Source: Consotaella salsifontis
GTDB taxonomy: Bacteria; Pseudomonadota; Alphaproteobacteria; Rhizobiales; Rhizobiaceae
Reading direction: 5' to 3'
Assembly (NCBI RefSeq): GCF_900167365.1
Contig: NZ_FUXL01000010.1
Coordinates: 62,001-126,000 of the forward strand
DNA: 64,000 nucleotides
Part shown: positions 27,233 through 35,720 of the stretch, in pieces
Layout of the letters: every line of letters starts with the position of its first letter
Numbering within the stretch: the first letter of the stretch is position 1
Notes under the pieces: model-generated
The model's database searches: none
The model's input: only the letters and a program-made list of their open reading frames with translations
Told to the model about the DNA's origin: nothing
Translations under genes and position numbers: made by a program

Positions 27233-28676
27233 CCTCGCCGCACCCAAACGCTGGCCCCTCTCCGTGAAAGTGCCGCTGGCGGTTGCGGCCCTGATGATCC
27301 TGGTCGGCGCGGTTTTGTCGGAGCGGGTGCTCGCGGGCCTCGCCGAGACGCAGAAGGTCCATCTCATGGATCTTGCTCAAAGCTATTTGGACGGGCTCTC
27401 TTCGGCACTCGCGCCATCGATCCTGAGAGACGACACCTGGGCAATGTTCGATGCGATCGAACGAGCGGAGAGCCTGAACAAGGGCGTCCGTTCGATCGAA
27501 ACCGTCGTCACCGACACCGAGGGGGCCGTCATCGCCGCTTCTGATCCACGGCGCCATCGACTGGGGAGCATCCCGGCGAACGTCTCGCAAGCCCCGTTCA
27601 CCTTCATCCCCGGAGGCAACGAGGCAGAGGCAACGCGGCAGATCTCCTATCCCGGCCGGACAATCGCGATCATTCACGCCCGCTTCGACACGCGGCAACT
27701 GGCCGCCCAGCGACGCGACGTGCTGCGCTCGCTGATCATCACGAACGGAACGCTGACCATTCTTCTGGCCGGCGCCGGATGGCTTCTGGTCTATCGCATG
27801 ATGCGGCCCGTCCGCATCCTGACGCATCATCTGGGATCGGCGGAACGGCAGATCCCAGCATCGATCCCCGCTCGTGTGATCGCACAGCAAGGCGGCGAGT
27901 TCGCACAATCCTTTCGGGCCTACAACGCCATGGCGACCTGGTTGGCGGAACGCGAAAGCCTGCGCCTGAGACTCGCCGAAGAGGAACGGCTAGCCAGTCT
28001 CGGCCGGCTTGCCTCAACGCTCGCTCATGAGATCAACAACCCGCTCGCCGGCCTGTTCAACGTGCTGGCAACCTTGAGGAGCCATGGCGAAGAGCCGCTC
28101 CAGCGCCAGCGATCGATCGATCTCCTCGATCGCGGTCTGCGAGGCATTCGCGATGTCGTGCAGGCCGCCCTCACACTGCATCGATCCGATGCCGTTCGGG
28201 CGCTGGCACCCTGCGACATCGAGGACCTTGGACTGCTCGTCGGCCCGGAAGCGGCGCGCCGCAATGTCCTGCTGCGGATCGATGCCACGCTTCCCGCAGC
28301 CATCGATCTGCCGAGCGGCCCCATCCGTCAGGCTCTGCTCAATCTTGTGCTGAACGCTGTCGCGGCGTCACCCCCCGGCAGCCAGGTCGTCCTGTCGGCG
28401 AGGTGCGATACGGCGTCCTTTACGGCGAGCGTGTCCGACGAGGGGCATGGGATCGCCGAACGGGAAGCCGCAATCCTGACAGGTCGATCGAGCACATCCA
28501 TTCTCGAATTGGGAAGCGGCGTCGGCCTTTGGGCCACCCGGCACCTGATCGATGACCTGGGTGGGTCGATCGGCGTTCGCCGCGCCGATCCGCACGGCAC
28601 GATCGTCGACGTGTCGATCCCGCTTCACGCGCCTGTCCCCCAGCACGCGTCCAAGGAGATGTTTGATGTCGCTTAA
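27225..28676 (+). CDS. aioS: AioS, sensor histidine kinase
   Basis: A 483-residue inner-membrane kinase. It has a TM helix at about residues 15-35, a periplasmic sensor domain (about 40-165), a second TM helix (about 170-190) with a HAMP-like linker, then the H-box LASLGRLASTLAHEINNPLA with the phospho-His, an N-box (RQALLNLVLNAVAASPPGSQ) and G-box (LELGSGVGLWATRHL). The ATG at 27225 overlaps aioX. It is predicted to phosphorylate AioR in response to AioX-arsenite. Confidence 0.92.
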   Translation: MRSLAAPKRWPLSVKVPLAVAALMILVGAVLSERVLAGLAETQKVHLMDLAQSYLDGLSSALAPSILRDDTWAMFDAIERAESLNKGVRSIETVVTDTEGAVIAASDPRRHRLGSIPANVSQAPFTFIPGGNEAEATRQISYPGRTIAIIHARFDTRQLAAQRRDVLRSLIITNGTLTILLAGAGWLLVYRMMRPVRILTHHLGSAERQIPASIPARVIAQQGGEFAQSFRAYNAMATWLAERESLRLRLAEEERLASLGRLASTLAHEINNPLAGLFNVLATLRSHGEEPLQRQRSIDLLDRGLRGIRDVVQAALTLHRSDAVRALAPCDIEDLGLLVGPEAARRNVLLRIDATLPAAIDLPSGPIRQALLNLVLNAVAASPPGSQVVLSARCDTASFTASVSDEGHGIAEREAAILTGRSSTSILELGSGVGLWATRHLIDDLGGSIGVRRADPHGTIVDVSIPLHAPVPQHASKEMFDVA

Positions 28677-29979
28677 GGACAGATCCATCGCCCTTGTCGA
28701 GGACGATCCCATCATGGGCGAGAGCCTTGTGCAGATGCTGTCCCTCGAGGGAGCCCTCGTCACCTGGTGGCGGAGCGGTGGCGAAGCGATCGCGGCGTCT
28801 CCTCGGCATCGTCCCGAGGCCGTCATCTGCGACCTGCGCCTTCCCGATGTCGACGGTGAGCAGGTCTTTCTCGCGTGGGCCAATAGCGAGATGCCGCCGC
28901 CCTTTGTCTTCATCACCGGCTTCGGTGACATCGATCAGGCCGTTCGGCTGATGAAGGGTGGCGCCGGCGACTTTCTCACCAAGCCCTTCGAAAAGGATGT
29001 CTTCCTGGAACGGCTCGCCGACCTGTTGCCACGACGATCGGAGTTTGCCGGCGCCTGCCTCGGTGTCTCGCCGCCGATGCGCAGCGTCCAACGCCTGCTC
29101 GATCGGATCGCCAAGGTCCGATCGACCGTGCTGATCACCGGCGAAACGGGCACCGGCAAGGAGGTGGCGGCGCGCTATCTGCACGGCGCATCCTCGTCTG
29201 GCGAGTTGCCTTTCGTCGCCATCAACTGCGCGGCGATCCCGGCCGATCTCCTTGAAAGCGAATTGTTTGGCCACGAGCGCGGCGCGTTCACGGGCGCTGG
29301 CCAGCGCCATCTTGGCTATGCCGAGCGCGCCGGCGGAGGCACCCTGTTTCTCGACGAGGTCGGCGAATTGCGGCCGGAGCTTCAAGCGAAGCTGCTGCGG
29401 CTGGTGGAGGAGCGCACGTTCCGGCGCGTCGGCGGTGAGAAGGATTTGGCGTTCAGCGCTCGACTCGTGGCGGCAACGAATTCCGACCTTCAGGCGGCAG
29501 TCGCGATCGGCCGCTTCCGCAAGGATCTCCTGTTCCGCCTCGACGTGCTGAACGTGGCCGTTCCGCCGTTGCGCGAACGGAAGGAGGACATCGCCTGGCT
29601 GCTCGACCGATTCTTCGAGGAGTTCGCAGCCCTCGTCGATACGCCGTTGCGAGGCGTCAGCGCGCTTACCGAACAGGCCGCCGCAGACCATCCCTGGCCC
29701 GGCAACGTTCGCGAGCTGCGCAACCGTGTCGAGCGAGCGGTCGCGTTAGGCCTGGGGCCCTGGTTGATGCCTTCCGATCTCTTCCCCGAGGCGCTCCAGC
29801 ACCAAGTTGTCGACGCGTTCGGATCCTTGGCGGAGGTCCGCAATGAGGCCGAACGACGTCATATCGAGCGAGCGCTTGGCTGCGCCAGCGGAGAGATGGC
29901 GCGGGCCGCCAAGATCCTTGGGATCGGGCGCACCACGCTTTGGGAAAAGATGCAGAAGCTCGGCCTGAGAGCCGGTTGA
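28666..29979 (+). CDS. aioR: AioR, sigma-54-dependent response regulator
   Basis: A 437-residue NtrC-type activator. The receiver domain has the phospho-Asp at about 56 (VICDLRLPDVDG). The AAA+ domain carries Walker A (GETGTGKEVA), the GAFTGA loop (GHERGAFTGAGQ) that contacts sigma-54, Walker B (GGTLFLDEVGEL), and a Fis-type HTH at the C-terminus (MARAAKILGIGRTTLWEKMQ). It overlaps aioS by 11 bases. It should drive the sigma-54 promoter found before aioB. Confidence 0.95.
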   Translation: MSLKDRSIALVEDDPIMGESLVQMLSLEGALVTWWRSGGEAIAASPRHRPEAVICDLRLPDVDGEQVFLAWANSEMPPPFVFITGFGDIDQAVRLMKGGAGDFLTKPFEKDVFLERLADLLPRRSEFAGACLGVSPPMRSVQRLLDRIAKVRSTVLITGETGTGKEVAARYLHGASSSGELPFVAINCAAIPADLLESELFGHERGAFTGAGQRHLGYAERAGGGTLFLDEVGELRPELQAKLLRLVEERTFRRVGGEKDLAFSARLVAATNSDLQAAVAIGRFRKDLLFRLDVLNVAVPPLRERKEDIAWLLDRFFEEFAALVDTPLRGVSALTEQAAADHPWPGNVRELRNRVERAVALGLGPWLMPSDLFPEALQHQVVDAFGSLAEVRNEAERRHIERALGCASGEMARAAKILGIGRTTLWEKMQKLGLRAG

Positions 29980-30093
29980 TTGGAGCTCTCGCGTTCGGAT
30001 TCCCGAATTTCGCCGTGCCGGGATGTTCGAGAACCCGGATATCGAGAGCTACGAACGCGGCAAAAGCGACGGGGTCGCAGGACTCCGTGACCC

Positions 30094-30109
30094 TGGCACG
30101 ACACATGCA
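30094..30109 (+). promoter_or_regulatory. Sigma-54 promoter of aioBA
   Basis: TGGCACGACACATGCA matches the -24/-12 consensus TGGCACG-N4-TTGCA with one mismatch. The invariant GG and GC are correctly spaced. It lies 39 bases upstream of the aioB start and 115 bases downstream of aioR, which encodes a GAFTGA-type activator. Arsenite-induced transcription through AioR is inferred. Confidence 0.88.
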
Positions 30110-30147
30110 ATGCCTTCCTGGTCGGATCAAACGACTGGGAGGAAACC

Positions 30148-30678
30148 ATGAAGAGATGCGATCGCCTCGTGGATCAGGGGCGTCGGCGATTCCTCGCCGG
30201 GGCCGGCCTTGCGACGGCCGGAGCCGCAGCGACGACGTTCGTCTCGTCTGGCCGGGCCCGGGCCGCCACGGCGCCAGCGGCTGCGCTGGTAAAATACCCA
30301 GCCAACAGGCTCGCCAACGTGAAGGACCTCAGGGTTGGCGAGCCCTTCGACGTCAGCTACCCCGATGAGAACGCGCCTGGGGTGCTCCTCAAGCTCGGCC
30401 GGACGGTGCCCGGCGGCGCAGGACCCGACGGCGACATCGTCGGCTTTTCGGCGGTCTGTCCCCACAAGGGCTATCCCCTCGTCTACAGCGCCGGGGATCG
30501 CTCGTTCAACTGCCCCGGCCACTATTCGCGCTTCGACCCGGAGGCGGGAGGCCAGCAGATCTGGGGGCATGCCACGCAGAACCTGCCGCAATACGATCTT
30601 CGGGTGGACGAGCACGGAGACATCTATGCCGAGGGCATCGATGAACTCCTCTACGGCCGCCTGTCCAACGTGATCTGA
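30148..30678 (+). CDS. aioB: Arsenite oxidase small (Rieske) subunit
   Basis: A 176-residue periplasmic subunit. The Tat signal is GRRRFLAGAGLATAGAAATT. Rieske [2Fe-2S] ligands are Cys104 and His106 (CPHKGYP) and Cys122 and His125 (CPGHYSRF), spaced C-x-H-x15-C-x2-H. The disulfide cysteines of some Rieske proteins are absent (Tyr109 and Gly124 at those positions), as reported for Rhizobium-type AioB. It relays electrons from AioA. The signal probably exports the folded AioA partner too. Confidence 0.96.
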   Translation: MKRCDRLVDQGRRRFLAGAGLATAGAAATTFVSSGRARAATAPAAALVKYPANRLANVKDLRVGEPFDVSYPDENAPGVLLKLGRTVPGGAGPDGDIVGFSAVCPHKGYPLVYSAGDRSFNCPGHYSRFDPEAGGQQIWGHATQNLPQYDLRVDEHGDIYAEGIDELLYGRLSNVI

Positions 30679-30689
30679 GGGAGGCAATC

Positions 30690-33155
30690 ATGGCTTTCAA
30701 GCGCCACATCGGCCGGCTTCCGATCGTTCCGGCCAACGCCAAGGAGCACAACGTCGTTTGCCACTACTGCATCGTCGGATGCGGCTACAAGGCCTACACA
30801 TGGGACTCGAGCACCGAGGGCGGCACAGCGCCAGCGGACAACAAGTTCGGCGTCGATCTCGCCCAGCAGCAGGACGCCGAGACGCCGAACTGGTACGCGC
30901 CCTCGATGTACAATCTCGTTCGCCAGAGCGGTCGCGACGTTCATCTGGTGGTCAAGCCCGATCCGGCCTGCGTCGTCAATTCGGGTCTTGGCAGCGTGCG
31001 CGGCGCCCGCATCGCCGAGATGAGCCACTCGCTGCCGCGCGGCACGCAGACCGAACGCCTCACCGATCCGCTCGTCTGGCGCTATGGCCAGATGCAGCCG
31101 ACGAGCTGGGACGACGCCCTCGATATCGTCGCCCGCGTCACCGCCAGGGTGATTGCCGAACAGGGCGGGGATGGCCTCTTCGTCTCCGCCTATGACCATG
31201 GCGGCGCCGGTGGCGGCTACGAGAACACCTGGGGAACCGGCAAGCTCTATTTCGGGGCGATGAAGATCAAGAACGTCCGCATCCACAACCGCCCGGCCTA
31301 TAATTCGGAGGTCCACGCCTCGCGCGACATGGGCGTTGGTGAACTCAACAACTGCTATGAGGACGCGGAACTCGCCGACACACTCTTCGCGCTCGGCGAC
31401 AATCCGCTGGAGACGCAGACCAACTACTTCCTCAATCACTGGGTCCCGAACCTTCGCGGCACCTCGCTCGACAAGAAGAAGGCAGAGTTCGGCGACGAGC
31501 CTGTCGCTCCGGCGCGAATCATCCTCGTCGACCCGCGCCGCACGGTGACGGTCAATGCCTGCGAGACCGAAGCCGGCAAGGACAACGTCCTTCACCTGGC
31601 GATCAACTCGGGCACCGACCTCGTTCTCCTGAACGCGCTGCTCACCCATGTCGCCGACAAGGGCTGGACGGACGTCGATTTCATCGGCGCCTCGACCAAG
31701 GATTTCGACAAGGCGCTCGCCGCCAACCGGACCTCGCTCGACGAGGCGGCAGCGATCACTGGGCTCGAGCCGGAGGATATCGCCAAGGCGGCCGAATGGA
31801 TCGCCCGGCCCAAGGACGGCGGCACCCGGCGGCGGACGATGTTCGCCTACGAGAAGGGGCTCATCTGGGGCAACGACAACTATCGCACCAACGCGGCCAT
31901 CGTGAATCTCGCGCTGGCCACCGGCAATGTCGGGCGGCCGGGCGGCGGCTGCGTGCGCATGGGCGGCCATCAGGAAGGCTACGTGCGCCCGGACTATCCC
32001 GGGCCGCGCCCGGCGCCCTACATCGACAAGCTGTTGATCGAGGGCCAGGGAGGTGTCCACCACATCTGGGGATGCGACCATTACAAGACGACGCTCAACG
32101 CCATGGAGTTCAAGCGCGCCTACAAAAAGCGCACCGACCTGGTGAAGGACGCGATGAACGCCGTTCCCTATGGTAATCGCGACGCCCTGGTCGAGGCGAT
32201 CTGGGGTGCCATCCAGCAAGGCGGCCTGTTCGCTGTGGACGTCGACATCGTGCCCACCAAGATCGGCGAAGCCTGCCACGTCGTTCTGCCGGCCGCGACC
32301 TCGGGCGAGATGAACCTCACCTCGATGAACGGCGAGCGGCGCATGCGGCTGACCGAACGGTACATGGACCCGCCGGGCCAGGCCCTGCCCGACTGCCTGA
32401 TCGCCGCGCGCCTCGCCAACCATCTGGAAGCGACGTTCCGGAGCGCTGGCAAGGCCGACATCGCAGACAGGTTCCAAGGCTTCGACTGGAAGACCGAGGA
32501 GGACGCCTTCATGGACGGGTATCACAAGCACGCCAAGGGCGGCGAATTCGTCACCTACGACGCGCTTCGCGGCATGGGAACGAACGGCTTTCAGGAACCG
32601 GCGACCGGGCAGGGGGACGCAGGCACCATCCTCGGCACGAAGCGTCTCTACGAGGACGGCAAGTTCGGCACCGACGATGGCCGGGCGACCTTCATGGAAA
32701 CCCAATGGCGCGGCCTGCAGGCGCCCGGCAAGGAGGAGGAGCGCAAGAAGTTCCCGTATCTCATCAACAATGGGCGGGCCAATCTCGTATGGCAAAACGC
32801 CTATCTCGACACCCATGAAGAGCTGGTCATGGACCGCTGGCCCTACCCGTTCATCGAGATGAACCCGGACGACATGGCCGACCTCGGCCTGAAGGACGGG
32901 GATCTCGTCGAGGTCTACAACGACACCGGCTCGACGCAAGCGATGGCCTATCCGACGGAGACGGCCCGTCCCAAGCAGGCCTTCATGCTGTTCGGATTTC
33001 CGACGGGCGTCCAGGGCAACACCGTTTCCAAGGCGGTGAACGAGTTGGTCGTACCGAACTACAAGCAGACCTGGGGCTCGATCCGAAAGATCGCGGACGC
33101 TCCGGAGGGCGTACGCCACCTGACCTTCAAGTCGAAGGAGTACCGCGCCTCCTGA
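30690..33155 (+). CDS. aioA: Arsenite oxidase large (molybdopterin) subunit
   Basis: An 821-residue molybdopterin oxidoreductase that oxidises arsenite to arsenate in the periplasm. The [3Fe-4S] ligands are Cys24, Cys27 and Cys31 (VVCHYCIVGCGYK), and the next position is Gly, as in AioA. It has MGD-binding segments through the middle (TWGTGKLYFGAMK, ATGNVGRPGGGCVRMGGHQE). No signal peptide is present, consistent with export alongside AioB. The ATG follows AGGGAGG. No cytochrome c or moeA follows. Confidence 0.97.
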   Translation: MAFKRHIGRLPIVPANAKEHNVVCHYCIVGCGYKAYTWDSSTEGGTAPADNKFGVDLAQQQDAETPNWYAPSMYNLVRQSGRDVHLVVKPDPACVVNSGLGSVRGARIAEMSHSLPRGTQTERLTDPLVWRYGQMQPTSWDDALDIVARVTARVIAEQGGDGLFVSAYDHGGAGGGYENTWGTGKLYFGAMKIKNVRIHNRPAYNSEVHASRDMGVGELNNCYEDAELADTLFALGDNPLETQTNYFLNHWVPNLRGTSLDKKKAEFGDEPVAPARIILVDPRRTVTVNACETEAGKDNVLHLAINSGTDLVLLNALLTHVADKGWTDVDFIGASTKDFDKALAANRTSLDEAAAITGLEPEDIAKAAEWIARPKDGGTRRRTMFAYEKGLIWGNDNYRTNAAIVNLALATGNVGRPGGGCVRMGGHQEGYVRPDYPGPRPAPYIDKLLIEGQGGVHHIWGCDHYKTTLNAMEFKRAYKKRTDLVKDAMNAVPYGNRDALVEAIWGAIQQGGLFAVDVDIVPTKIGEACHVVLPAATSGEMNLTSMNGERRMRLTERYMDPPGQALPDCLIAARLANHLEATFRSAGKADIADRFQGFDWKTEEDAFMDGYHKHAKGGEFVTYDALRGMGTNGFQEPATGQGDAGTILGTKRLYEDGKFGTDDGRATFMETQWRGLQAPGKEEERKKFPYLINNGRANLVWQNAYLDTHEELVMDRWPYPFIEMNPDDMADLGLKDGDLVEVYNDTGSTQAMAYPTETARPKQAFMLFGFPTGVQGNTVSKAVNELVVPNYKQTWGSIRKIADAPEGVRHLTFKSKEYRAS

Positions 33156-33161
33156 CATCTC

Positions 33162-33193
33162 GGACGAACCCGTCTTTCGTGACGGGTTGGTCC
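33162..33193 (+). terminator. Terminator after aioA
   Basis: GGACGAACCCGTC (33162-33174) pairs with GACGGGTTGGTCC (33181-33193) around a six-base loop with a single internal mismatch, seven bases past the aioA stop. No long T-run follows, but stem strength and position suit termination of aioBA. Confidence 0.7.
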
Positions 33194-33306
33194 GGCCATC
33201 GTCTGAGACCATGGTGGATTGGCCTGGATGCGACGAAATGGCCGATCGCCAAGCATAGGTGCTGTCGCGCATATGCGTTCATGCACATAAACGCGTGAAG
33301 GTCACC

Positions 33307-33597
33307 ATGGACGTCCTGCCGCTTCTCTCGGCCTTGGCTGAGCCGACCCGCCTCGCCGCCATCGTCATCCTGTGGGATGGCGGCGAGCACTGCGTCTGCG
33401 AACTCATGGAACGGCTCGGTGCCACGCAATCCCGGATGTCGCGGCACATGGGGGTGCTGAAGACGGCCGGACTAGTCGCCGACCGGCGCGACGCCCAATG
33501 GGTGCGCTACCGCCGCAACCCCGCTCTTGCCGACGACCTCGCGGCAGTTGTCGATGCCGCCGTCAGGGCGCACCAGCAGAAGGCGTTGGCGGCATGA
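33307..33597 (+). CDS. arsR: ArsR-family regulator with CxC metal site
   Basis: A 96-residue winged-helix repressor. The helix carrying the classic site reads GGEHCVCELMERLGATQSRM (Cys-x-Cys), typical of As(III)/Sb(III)-sensing ArsR, in contrast to the arsR at 25789. The preferred start is MDVLPLLSALAEPTRLA; an upstream codon at 33259 is open. Its stop overlaps the arsP start (ATGA), so it probably controls arsP and the thioredoxin gene. Confidence 0.9.
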   Translation: MDVLPLLSALAEPTRLAAIVILWDGGEHCVCELMERLGATQSRMSRHMGVLKTAGLVADRRDAQWVRYRRNPALADDLAAVVDAAVRAHQQKALAA

Positions 33598-34664
33598 ACG
33601 AATCCGTTTCTCCGCGCGGCGGGCGAGAGACCCGCGCGCCGAACACCGGGCCATGGGTGGCTTCGGTTCTCGTCTGCCTCGCCCTCTGGGGCGTGACCTA
33701 CAGCCTGCTTCCCGCCGCTTCGAAGGCTTTGGTCGGATCGCTGCCGGTCGAGCGGACGAGCCGTCTTGGCGAGGCATTGGCCTTTTTCTTCTACGACCTG
33801 CCGAAGGTCGTCATGCTGCTTGCCCTCATCGTCTTCGCGATGGGGATCGTGCGCAGCTTCTTTTCGCCGGAAAGGACACGCGCCCTCCTTTCGGGGCGGC
33901 GCGAGGGGATCGGCAACGTCATGGCGGCGGGGCTCGGCACAGTAACACCCTTCTGCTCCTGCTCCGCTATCCCGCTGTTCATCGGCTTCCTGTCGGCGGG
34001 CGTGCCGCTCGGCGTCACCTTCTCCTTTCTGATCGCCGCGCCCATGGTGAACGAAGTCGCGCTGATCCTTCTCATCGGCCTCGTCGGCTGGAAGGTGGCG
34101 CTCACCTACTTCGCCTTTGGTCTCGTCATTGCCATCGTCTCCGGCTGGGTCATCGGTCACCTGAAGCTGGAAGGCTGGCTCCAGGACTGGGTGAAGGCGA
34201 TCCAGGTCGGCGGAGCGTCGGCCGACCTTCCCGCGACGCGCCTGACTCAGGTTGACCGGATTCGGCTCGGGATCGAGGCTGTCAAGGATATCGTCGGGCG
34301 GGTCTGGATCTGGATCGTCGTCGGGATTGCCCTCGGTGGCTTGATCCACGGCTATATGCCCGCCGATCTCATGGCGCGGATCATGGGAACGAACGTTTGG
34401 TGGTCGGTTCCCGCCGCCGTCGTCGTCGGCATCCCCATGTATACCAACGCCGCGGGTGTCATCCCGATCGTCGAGGCGCTCCTCAGTGAGGGCGCCGCGC
34501 TCGGCACCACGCTCGCCTTCATGATGTCGGTGATCGCGCTGTCGCTGCCGGAGATGATCATCCTGCGGAAGGTCCTGACACTGCGCCTGATCGCCGTCTT
34601 CGTCGGCGTCGTCGGCTCCGGCATCCTCGCCGTCGGCTTTCTCTTCAACGCGCTCTACTCGTGA
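33594..34664 (+). CDS. arsP: ArsP-type permease (organoarsenical efflux)
   Basis: A 356-residue inner-membrane protein with about ten helices. The permease signature GTVTPFCSCSAIPLFIGFLS carries the Cys pair, followed by AAPMVNEVALILLIGLVGWK. The second half repeats the fold (GIPMYTNAAGVIPIVEALLS). The family (DUF318) exports methylarsenite and aromatic arsenicals. Start ATG 33594 overlaps arsR. The arsR-arsP-thioredoxin order is consistent with this role; a different metal substrate cannot be excluded. Confidence 0.88.
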   Translation: MNESVSPRGGRETRAPNTGPWVASVLVCLALWGVTYSLLPAASKALVGSLPVERTSRLGEALAFFFYDLPKVVMLLALIVFAMGIVRSFFSPERTRALLSGRREGIGNVMAAGLGTVTPFCSCSAIPLFIGFLSAGVPLGVTFSFLIAAPMVNEVALILLIGLVGWKVALTYFAFGLVIAIVSGWVIGHLKLEGWLQDWVKAIQVGGASADLPATRLTQVDRIRLGIEAVKDIVGRVWIWIVVGIALGGLIHGYMPADLMARIMGTNVWWSVPAAVVVGIPMYTNAAGVIPIVEALLSEGAALGTTLAFMMSVIALSLPEMIILRKVLTLRLIAVFVGVVGSGILAVGFLFNALYS

Positions 34665-34677
34665 AAGGCGAAAACCC

Positions 34678-34920
34678 ATGAAACAGGTCAAGGTGCTCGG
34701 CTCGGGGTGCAAACGCTGTCAGACGACGGAGCAGATGGTCAAGGAAACCGCCGCCCGGCTCGGTGTCGACATCACGGTCGAAAAGGTCACCGACTACGCA
34801 GAGATTGCCAAGTTCGGCATTGCCTCGACGCCCGGCATTATTATCGACGGCAAGGTCGTCCATGCCGGCGGACTGCCCAACGAAGCCGCCCTGGAAGGAT
34901 GGTTGCGCCAGGATTCGTGA
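34678..34920 (+). CDS. Thioredoxin-family small redox protein
   Basis: An 80-residue protein with a thioredoxin-like fold and active site GSGCKRCQTTEQM (C-x2-C), and a cis-proline region IASTPGIIIDGKVVHAGG. This type (redox-active disulfide protein 2) often follows ArsP-like permeases and may reduce the arsenical or the permease cysteines. It begins 13 bp after arsP, so it is co-transcribed. Confidence 0.88.
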   Translation: MKQVKVLGSGCKRCQTTEQMVKETAARLGVDITVEKVTDYAEIAKFGIASTPGIIIDGKVVHAGGLPNEAALEGWLRQDS

Positions 34921-35678
34921 GCGCCGCGCTGCAAACCGCACAAGCGCGAGGAAACCCACCGCATCCAAGGAAACGACTGTTTCCGTTGTCCCAGAGCGGC
35001 AAGCCCGCTGACGGCACCAAGTCCGGAGGTTGGCCGAAGAGTTTCGGGACTGAAGTGCATGTAGGGCTGTAGATCTGCCATCTCGGCGAGAACATTTCCA
35101 GGTTCACTGGCTGGCAACCCCGGCGGAAAGCTGGCTGCGCCGCCGCGTCCCGGGCTCTCAAGCCGTCCGACCTATGCTACGACTTCGTACCAGCAGATGG
35201 ACCTGAACCGCGCGAGGCGCGATCTGAAGTCAAAAGACGATGGAATTCAGGTGGTTCGGGGTCTCCGCCCCTCCTCAGGCACCGGATGGGAGGTGGCTGG
35301 GACAAGGAGGACCGATCGCCCGGATGGGGCGGGAAACGCGCTGCCGCTCTCAGGCGAAGCCCGAGGCAAGTCTCCAAACGCGGTAGCCATCCCGGATCGG
35401 CATTCGCGGAAAACACTTCCAATCAGCGCCCATTCTTGTCGTTCAACGGCTCGCTTCCCGTTCTCAGAAGCGGAAAAACCGGTCTTAAGGCAACGATTCC
35501 TTTTGGAACGAGAACGTCTGCTGAATGGTGGAGAAGCAGGCAGATGGAATTCCGCGCCGCTATCCCGGCGCCCCTCTCCTGAATGCCAAACCCGCCGAAG
35601 GGTCGGTCAGGAACCAGACCGACTAGGCGTTGCCGCTGGACAAGCCTTTCAAGATAACAACATACCGTCGCGTGATGA
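34921..35678. other. Non-coding gap between arsenic block and sensor block
   Basis: About 760 bp with no convincing gene. It contains the dispersed repeat copy B (35136-35280). The rest is unremarkable GC-rich DNA with only short overlapping frames. The stretch probably represents an island junction. Confidence 0.6.
35136..35280. repeat. Dispersed ~140-bp repeat, copy B
   Basis: It shares blocks with copies A (22654) and C (45437): CGTCCCGGGCTCTCA, CCGACCTATGCTACGACTTC, GTACCAGCAGATGGACCTGA, ACCGCGCGAGGCGCGATC and AAAAGACGATGGAATTCAGG. The right end GGGGTCTCCGCCCCTCCTC folds as a T-arm-like hairpin. TACGA-CT-TCGTA inside is a near-palindrome present in B and C. Confidence 0.75.
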
Positions 35679-35720
35679 TTGCTTTCAGCAGCAATCCTGT
35701 CTCCCGCGGAATTGCCATCA

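Noticed and set aside
30651-33272. Minus-strand open frame of 873 codons
   Set aside because: Antisense to aioA and aioB; composition is atypical (His, Arg, Asp, Val rich) and no domain is visible.
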